Origin: Litorivicinus sp965656605
Lineage (GTDB): Bacteria > Pseudomonadota > Gammaproteobacteria > Pseudomonadales > Litorivicinaceae
Length of the DNA: 19,550 nt
Direction of reading: 5' to 3'
NCBI GenBank assembly: GCA_965656605.1
Contig: CBFHLC010000041.1
Coordinates: 1 to 19,550 of the forward strand
Within the stretch, counting starts at the first letter, position 1; every line of letters starts with the position of its first letter. The translations under genes and the position numbers were made by a program. The notes below the pieces were generated by a model, which made no database searches, was not told the DNA's origin, and worked only from the letters and a program-made list of their open reading frames with translations. Shown here piece after piece: positions 15,255-19,550 of the stretch.

Positions 15255-16019
15255 TTAACCTTTCGTTGCGCTCAGGAATTGCTGGAGTCGCTCGGATTGG
15301 GGGTTGTCGAGAACTTGTGCAGGGTCTCCCTGCTCTTCAATACGTCCTTGGTGCAGGAAAATTAAGTGATTTGCTACGTCCCGCGCAAGTTTCATGTCAT
15401 GGGTCACAATCACCATGGTGGTGCCTTCGGCGGCGAGTGCTTGAATAACCCGAACCACTTCGGCTTCAAGTTCAGGATCCAGCGCACTGGTTGGCTCGTC
15501 GAATAGCATTGCGGTCGGCTGCATAGCCAGTCCCCGTGCGATAGCTGCACGTTGCTGTTGGCCACCGGACAGTTCTGCGGGGTAGCGATCGCCCTTGTCG
15601 CCGATACCGACTTTCTCGAGCAGGGCTTGCCCCAGTTTGGCGGCCTCGGCGCGATCGCGGCCCTGAACGGTCACCGGGGCCTCAATCACGTTGTCCAAAA
15701 TGGTCATGTGTGACCACAAATTGAACTGCTGAAACACCATGGACAGATGGGTGCGCAACTCGCGGACCTGCGCCGCATTGGCGGGGGTGCGATCATGCCC
15801 GGCACCTTTGAACTGGATCGCCTCGCCGCGGAAGATAATGTCACCCTGTTGGGGTTGCTCTAGCAGGTTCGCGCAACGAATCAGTGTGGATTTACCTGAT
15901 CCAGACGAGCCGATCAGGGCAATGACATCACCTTTTTCAGCGCGCAAGCTGACGCCCTTGAGCACCTCAAGGTCGCCGTAGGCTTTGTGGATGTCGTTAA
16001 GTTCGAGTACTGCGCTCAT
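15255..16019 (-). CDS. Polar amino acid ABC transporter ATP-binding protein, HisP/ArtP-like
   Basis: ATPase subunit of the amino acid importer. 254 residues, normal for HisP/GlnQ. Walker A GSSGSGKST at 37-45; Q-loop in MVFQQFNLW near 93-101; signature LSGGQQQR near 150-157; Walker B AMLFDEPTSALD near 170-181; switch His in IVTHDM near 205-210. The insert after the second strand is the one usual in HisP-type ATPases (a stretch around residues 65-80). The ATG lies 18 bases after the aminotransferase stop, with no Shine-Dalgarno but an extended -10-like element TGATATTCT whose hexamer ends 6 bases before ATG. It may therefore be transcribed both from the upstream operon and from this internal promoter. 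Confidence 0.92.
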   Translation of the reverse strand: MSAVLELNDIHKAYGDLEVLKGVSLRAEKGDVIALIGSSGSGKSTLIRCANLLEQPQQGDIIFRGEAIQFKGAGHDRTPANAAQVRELRTHLSMVFQQFNLWSHMTILDNVIEAPVTVQGRDRAEAAKLGQALLEKVGIGDKGDRYPAELSGGQQQRAAIARGLAMQPTAMLFDEPTSALDPELEAEVVRVIQALAAEGTTMVIVTHDMKLARDVANHLIFLHQGRIEEQGDPAQVLDNPQSERLQQFLSATKG

Positions 16020-16025
16020 GCGATT

Positions 16026-16034
16026 AGAATATCA
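16026..16034 (-). promoter_or_regulatory. Possible extended -10 for a leaderless HisP-like start
   Basis: On the minus strand TG-A-TATTCT ends 6 bases before the ATG of the ATPase gene. The TGn motif makes a -35 less necessary, and no good -35 is seen. There is no ribosome binding site in the 18-base gap. Candidate only. Confidence 0.35.
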
Positions 16035-16037
16035 GAC

Positions 16038-17348
16038 TTAAGTATGGGCTTGTGCGAAGTCTTGCAGGCGGCTTTCAATGCGGTGCAAATCTTCGTTCGT
16101 CATCAGGCCGACGCAGGCGCGCAGGCCTTGTTTTTGGTTAGCGCCGGCATCGGTGAGCGGTGTGGCACTAATCCCAAAGCCCATCAGCGCCTCGGCCAGG
16201 CCAGACTCGGGATAGGCGGGGTGCCCAAAGGCAAAGTAGAACCCATCGCCGATCGGGGTTTCGTTGTCCTGGGCATACAGAATTTCAAATCCGTTGTTCA
16301 GCATCAGCTGCTTGAGTTTGGCCGCGCGCTGCTCGTACGCCCGTGCCTCTTCGAGTGGGTTCCAAATGCCGTCCAGCATCGCACGCAGGGCGCCTTCAAA
16401 ACCGGCTTGGGCGGATTGGCATAATCCGGCAGTGGTGGTTTGAATGACCCCGAACAACAAAGCATGGCGAAATAGGCGATGACCAAATCGTGCTTCCAGT
16501 GTGTCGCTGGTGATGTCCATGATTCGGTCGGGTATTAGCAGAGCACCGGTGCGTTGGCCGGCGTAGTTGAACAGTTTAGAGCCTGAAAACAGCAGGATGC
16601 AGTTATCGGTGTGATGGCGGATGCTGGGCGGGAACGGCGCTTGGTTGGGCGTTGAATAGTCCTCGCGGAAATCCATCCCAAAGTAGGCTAAATCCTCCAA
16701 AGCGATGCAATCAAAGGCGTCGCATAGCCCGCCAATTTCAGCCAGCTCACTGGCAGTCAGGCAGTTCCAGATTGGATTCGACGGATTAGAGTAGACCATC
16801 CCAGCGTATTCGCCGGTTTCCAGGTAGTCGCGGATTTGATCGGCCACGCGGCGAGGCTGCGCATCAAATACATCGACTCGATCAAACTCAATACCCAGCG
16901 ATTTAACCTGCTGCATTTGAGTGGGAAAACCGGGATCCAAAAATAAGATTTTTTTACGCTTGGGGTGGATCTGAGTGATCAACCAAAAGGCCGCCAGGCT
17001 GGCTTGCATTGAGCCTGCCGTGGGCACGCAGTTGTCTGGCTCAATCGAGACATTCATAAAGGCTTTGAAGTACGTCGACAAGGCATCGCGCAAGCTAGGA
17101 TTGCCGTTCAGTGCCGGGTACTGGGTCACTTTGATGCTATCCAATACCGCGTGCTCAGCGGCGATGGCTTGCGGTGCTGGTGGAAGTCCGGGGACACCCA
17201 ACTCCATTCGTACAAAGGATTCACCACTCGCCGCTTCCAGCTCGTTAATCAGCATGACTAGCTGGCGGATGGTAGTGGTTTCCAGCCGATCAATGTGCAG
17301 TTTGGCTTTGGCGGCACTCAGGCGCTCAGGCGAGATCAATGTTTTCAT
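16038..17348 (-). CDS. PLP-dependent aminotransferase, class I/II fold
   Basis: Predicted cytoplasmic fold-type I aminotransferase. 436 residues from ATG. Residues seen: QYPALNGNPSLR (77-88) in the substrate-entry region, the Asn of YSNPSNP (186-192), the Asp/Tyr pair in ALEDLAYFGMDF (216-227) that holds the PLP ring, and the Schiff-base Lys258 in SGSKLFNYAGQR with Arg266. The N-terminal region (about 1-60) is longer than in aspartate aminotransferase, so it belongs to a less-studied subfamily and the substrate is not clear. The ATG at 17348 is preferred; a GTG at 17357 would add three residues. Neither has a ribosome binding site. It lies 21 bases after the SulP gene and 18 before the ABC ATPase gene, so it may process what the ABC system imports (inference). 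Confidence 0.87.
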   Translation of the reverse strand: MKTLISPERLSAAKAKLHIDRLETTTIRQLVMLINELEAASGESFVRMELGVPGLPPAPQAIAAEHAVLDSIKVTQYPALNGNPSLRDALSTYFKAFMNVSIEPDNCVPTAGSMQASLAAFWLITQIHPKRKKILFLDPGFPTQMQQVKSLGIEFDRVDVFDAQPRRVADQIRDYLETGEYAGMVYSNPSNPIWNCLTASELAEIGGLCDAFDCIALEDLAYFGMDFREDYSTPNQAPFPPSIRHHTDNCILLFSGSKLFNYAGQRTGALLIPDRIMDITSDTLEARFGHRLFRHALLFGVIQTTTAGLCQSAQAGFEGALRAMLDGIWNPLEEARAYEQRAAKLKQLMLNNGFEILYAQDNETPIGDGFYFAFGHPAYPESGLAEALMGFGISATPLTDAGANQKQGLRACVGLMTNEDLHRIESRLQDFAQAHT

Positions 17349-17355
17349 GCGCCGC

Positions 17356-17364
17356 ACTGTATCA
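17356..17364 (-). promoter_or_regulatory. Possible extended -10 upstream of the aminotransferase
   Basis: On the minus strand TG-A-TACAGT ends 7 bases before the ATG at 17348. The same TGA-plus-hexamer arrangement is found before the next gene. No Shine-Dalgarno or clear -35 is present. Weak candidate. Confidence 0.28.
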
Positions 17365-17369
17365 GATGG

Positions 17370-19052
17370 CTAAGAGCCCCGCACCGCTTGGGTTGCCTGA
17401 TGGTGGCTTAAATAAATTTGACCACCCAGATGGTCCAATAAATCGCTTAGCTGCAGTCGATCCATGACCGGGCCTTTAACTTCGGATAGATGCAGCTGGA
17501 TTCCGGCGGCTTTGTAACGCTCGTTGATGGACTCCAGCGCATCCAGGCCGGACGCATCAATGTGGTTGATTGCGCCACAGTGCAGGATCACGTGCTTTAA
17601 ATCTGGGCGGGTCAGTAATTCGCCGCAGACATCTTCAAGCTGGTGGCTGTTTAAAAAGTGCAGGCGCTCGTCAAACCGGATCGCAGCCAGATTTTGATCG
17701 CAGACCACTTCGTGGCGGTGAATGTTGCGGTAATGCTCGGTGCCTTCGATTTGCCCCAGTTCGGCCACGTGAGGGCGAGCTACCTGAGCCAGCAGGCAAA
17801 TGATCGAACAGACAATTCCGGCCGCGATGCCCGCCTCGACACCCAATCCCAAGACCGTAAGGATGGTGATGCCCATCGCGAGTGAATCGTGTTTTGAAAA
17901 ACGCAGCACGTGTTGGATCGCTTTCAGATCCACCAGGGATACGACAGCGACGATGACGGTTGCAGCTAAAACAGCTTTGGGTAGGTAGGTGAACAGTCCG
18001 GTTAGGCTGATTGCGGTGATACCGATTAAAAACGAGGTGAAAACCCCAGCCATCGGAGTGCGGGCACCCGCATCAAAGTTCACAACGCTACGGCTGAATC
18101 CACCGGTCACCGGAAAACCGCCCCCTAATCCACTGGCGATGTTGGCTGCACCCAAGCCCATCAATTCGCGATTGGGTTGAATGCGTTCACGCCGTTTGGC
18201 GGCCAAGGTGTGACCGACCGAGACAGACTCAACAAATCCGACCAGGCTGATTAGCACTGCAGCGGGCCATAGCTGGCCGGCCAGTGATAAATCGATGCTG
18301 GGTAAAGTAGGCACAGGGAGCCCGGCCGGAATGTGCCCGACGATGGCAACGCCGGCTTGATCCAGATCCCACACATAGACCGCAACGGTGCTCAAGATAA
18401 CCGCCAGCATCGGGCCCAATTTAGCCAGGGTGGCGGCTAGTTTTGCACCGATTCCTAAGCGGGTCAGGAGTGGCTCAAGCCCGCCGCGCACCCAAATCAG
18501 AAAGGCCAAGCAGGTTGCGCCCAGAATCAGGGTGCTCCACGACAGATCGGCCGAGGCTTGCGCCAAATTGATCGCCAGCTCGGGTAAGTTGTGGCCCGAG
18601 GCATCGACTCCCAGCAGATGCTTGAACTGACTAAATGCAATCAAAATCGCCGAGGCACTGATAAAGCCACTGATGACCGGGTGGCTGAGCAGGCTGGCCA
18701 GGAAGCCTGCGCGCAACACGCCTAACACCATCATGAATCCACCGGACATCAGGGCCAGCAATACGGCCGCCCCCAGATACTCTGCAGTGCCTTCGCTTGC
18801 AACCGCACCCACGCTGGTGGCTGTCATCAACGAGACCACCGCAACCGGGCCCACGGCCAGGGTCATGCTGGTGCCGAAAATGGCGTAGGCGATCAAGGGA
18901 AGAATGGATGCGTACAGGCCGACCTCGGCAGGCAGGCCAGCCAGCATGGCATAGGCCAGCGACTGAGGAATCAGCATCACGGTGACAATGATCGCGGCTA
19001 ACGCGTCATCGCGGGCTTTGTCGTTAGAGTAGCCTTGGATCCAGTGCTTCAA
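17370..19052 (-). CDS. SulP family inorganic anion transporter with STAS domain
   Basis: Inner-membrane anion transporter of the SLC26/SulP family (sulfate, bicarbonate or similar). 560 residues, normal length. The N-terminal hallmark VTVMLIPQSLAYAMLAGLP lies near residues 23-41; GFVESVSVGHTLAAKRRERIQPNREL near 268-293 and GGFPVTGGFSRSVVNFDAGARTP near 308-330 are the conserved family core. A C-terminal STAS domain (about 440-550) contains HIDASGLDALESI. The start is TTG at 19052, 4 bases after the upstream stop, with GGTG about 10 bases upstream; no ATG is available nearby and the length fits the family. Location directly behind an ETHE1/Blh-like metallo-hydrolase suggests transport of sulfite or sulfate, which the sequence alone cannot prove. 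Confidence 0.9.
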   Translation of the reverse strand: MKHWIQGYSNDKARDDALAAIIVTVMLIPQSLAYAMLAGLPAEVGLYASILPLIAYAIFGTSMTLAVGPVAVVSLMTATSVGAVASEGTAEYLGAAVLLALMSGGFMMVLGVLRAGFLASLLSHPVISGFISASAILIAFSQFKHLLGVDASGHNLPELAINLAQASADLSWSTLILGATCLAFLIWVRGGLEPLLTRLGIGAKLAATLAKLGPMLAVILSTVAVYVWDLDQAGVAIVGHIPAGLPVPTLPSIDLSLAGQLWPAAVLISLVGFVESVSVGHTLAAKRRERIQPNRELMGLGAANIASGLGGGFPVTGGFSRSVVNFDAGARTPMAGVFTSFLIGITAISLTGLFTYLPKAVLAATVIVAVVSLVDLKAIQHVLRFSKHDSLAMGITILTVLGLGVEAGIAAGIVCSIICLLAQVARPHVAELGQIEGTEHYRNIHRHEVVCDQNLAAIRFDERLHFLNSHQLEDVCGELLTRPDLKHVILHCGAINHIDASGLDALESINERYKAAGIQLHLSEVKGPVMDRLQLSDLLDHLGGQIYLSHHQATQAVRGS

Positions 19053-19056
19053 CCGA

Positions 19057-19550
19057 TTACACCGCGTCGATCGGTATTTTCATGTAACGAACGCCGTTGT
19101 CTTCAGCTGGGGGGAGTTGCCCACCGCGCATGTTGATTTGAACCGATGGCAGGATCAGGGTGGGCATGGACAGAGTGGCATCCCGGGTTTGACGCATGTC
19201 GATGAACCCCTCGCGCCCCTGCTGCAGGTGGATATTGTGCTTGCGCTGCTCGGCCACGCTGCTTTCAAAGCGCAACTCACGTCCGCCGGGCTGATAGTCA
19301 TGGCCGGTAAAGACTCGCGTGTCATCCGGTAGTGCCAGCAGTTTTTGTACGCTGTCCCACAGCACCTCGGCACTTCCACCAGGAAAGTCGCATCGAGCCG
19401 TACCAAAATCGGGTTGAAACAGTGTGTCGCCGACAAACACGGCATCGCCTACCAGGTAGCTCATGCAGGCGGGTGTGTGTCCCGGTGTATGCATGGCTTG
19501 CAGGGTTAGCTGGCCAATGTTGATGCGCTCACCATCGCTCAATAGCTGGC
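19057..19550 (-). CDS. MBL-fold metallo-hydrolase, ETHE1/Blh-like (5' partial)
   Basis: C-terminal 160-odd residues of a metallo-beta-lactamase-fold protein; the frame is open to the right edge, so the HxHxDH metal motif and start lie outside. Visible ligand motifs: the His residues of HTPGHTPACMSY, the Asp in FVGDTLFQPDFGTARCDFPGG, and the His in VFTGHDYQPGG. The order and the DFGTARCDFPGG and GHDYQPGGRE blocks fit the persulfide dioxygenase-related group (ETHE1, Blh) more than glyoxalase II. ETHE1-type enzymes oxidise glutathione persulfide to sulfite with a single iron. The C-terminus (RDATLSMPTLILPS...YMKIPIDAV) is typical of the bacterial Blh-like members. A TTG at 19542 is probably not the start. 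It is followed after 4 bases by the SulP gene. Confidence 0.82.
   Translation of the reverse strand, partial: QLLSDGERINIGQLTLQAMHTPGHTPACMSYLVGDAVFVGDTLFQPDFGTARCDFPGGSAEVLWDSVQKLLALPDDTRVFTGHDYQPGGRELRFESSVAEQRKHNIHLQQGREGFIDMRQTRDATLSMPTLILPSVQINMRGGQLPPAEDNGVRYMKIPIDAV

Overview
The window looks like a piece of a compact proteobacterial chromosome, most likely a gammaproteobacterium and possibly marine. The basis is a Cys/His-zinc thymidine kinase, an E. coli-like agmatinase, YajQ, a speA-carboxynorspermidine gene set, and a G+C content that looks to be in the high fifties (judged by eye). Genus cannot be decided from the sequence. I saw no tRNA, rRNA, CRISPR array, insertion sequence or phage gene. 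There is no gene-free stretch over about 100 bases. Many neighbours overlap by 1-8 bases (ATGA, GTGA, TGATG), which points to translational coupling.

Layout. 1-2422 (+): the end of an Fe(III)-type ABC permease and its ATPase. 2438-3162 (+): thymidine kinase and a coupled 30-residue membrane microprotein. 3159-4516 (-): a two-gene unit of an HD-domain phosphohydrolase and a TauE/SafE-type permease. 4608-8836 (+): speA, carboxy(nor)spermidine dehydrogenase and nspC. 8837-11953 (-): yajQ, a PhyH-type 2-oxoglutarate dioxygenase, a beta-hydroxyacid dehydrogenase and speB. 12052-12771 (+): a lone protein resembling a five-bladed-propeller glycosidase without the expected catalytic Asp. 12768-19550 (-): an ETHE1/Blh-like metallo-hydrolase (cut by the window), a SulP anion transporter, a PLP aminotransferase, then a complete polar amino acid ABC importer (ATPase, binding protein, two permeases).

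How the genes work together. SpeA and SpeB convert arginine to agmatine and then putrescine. The dehydrogenase and NspC then build spermidine through the carboxyspermidine route, which uses aspartate semialdehyde rather than decarboxylated S-adenosylmethionine. These four genes, in two converging groups, encode a whole arginine-to-spermidine pathway. The long minus-strand run at the right could couple uptake and transamination of an amino acid to sulfane-sulfur oxidation and sulfite/sulfate transport; that link is inferred from gene order only.

Regulation visible in the sequence: an intrinsic terminator/attenuator between the binding protein and the permeases, whose U-tract runs directly into the next start codon; a hairpin over the binding-protein stop codon; a 9-bp inverted repeat covering the yajQ ribosome-binding region; and three genes with no Shine-Dalgarno sequence but a -10-like box 6-7 bases before ATG, which may be leaderless starts.
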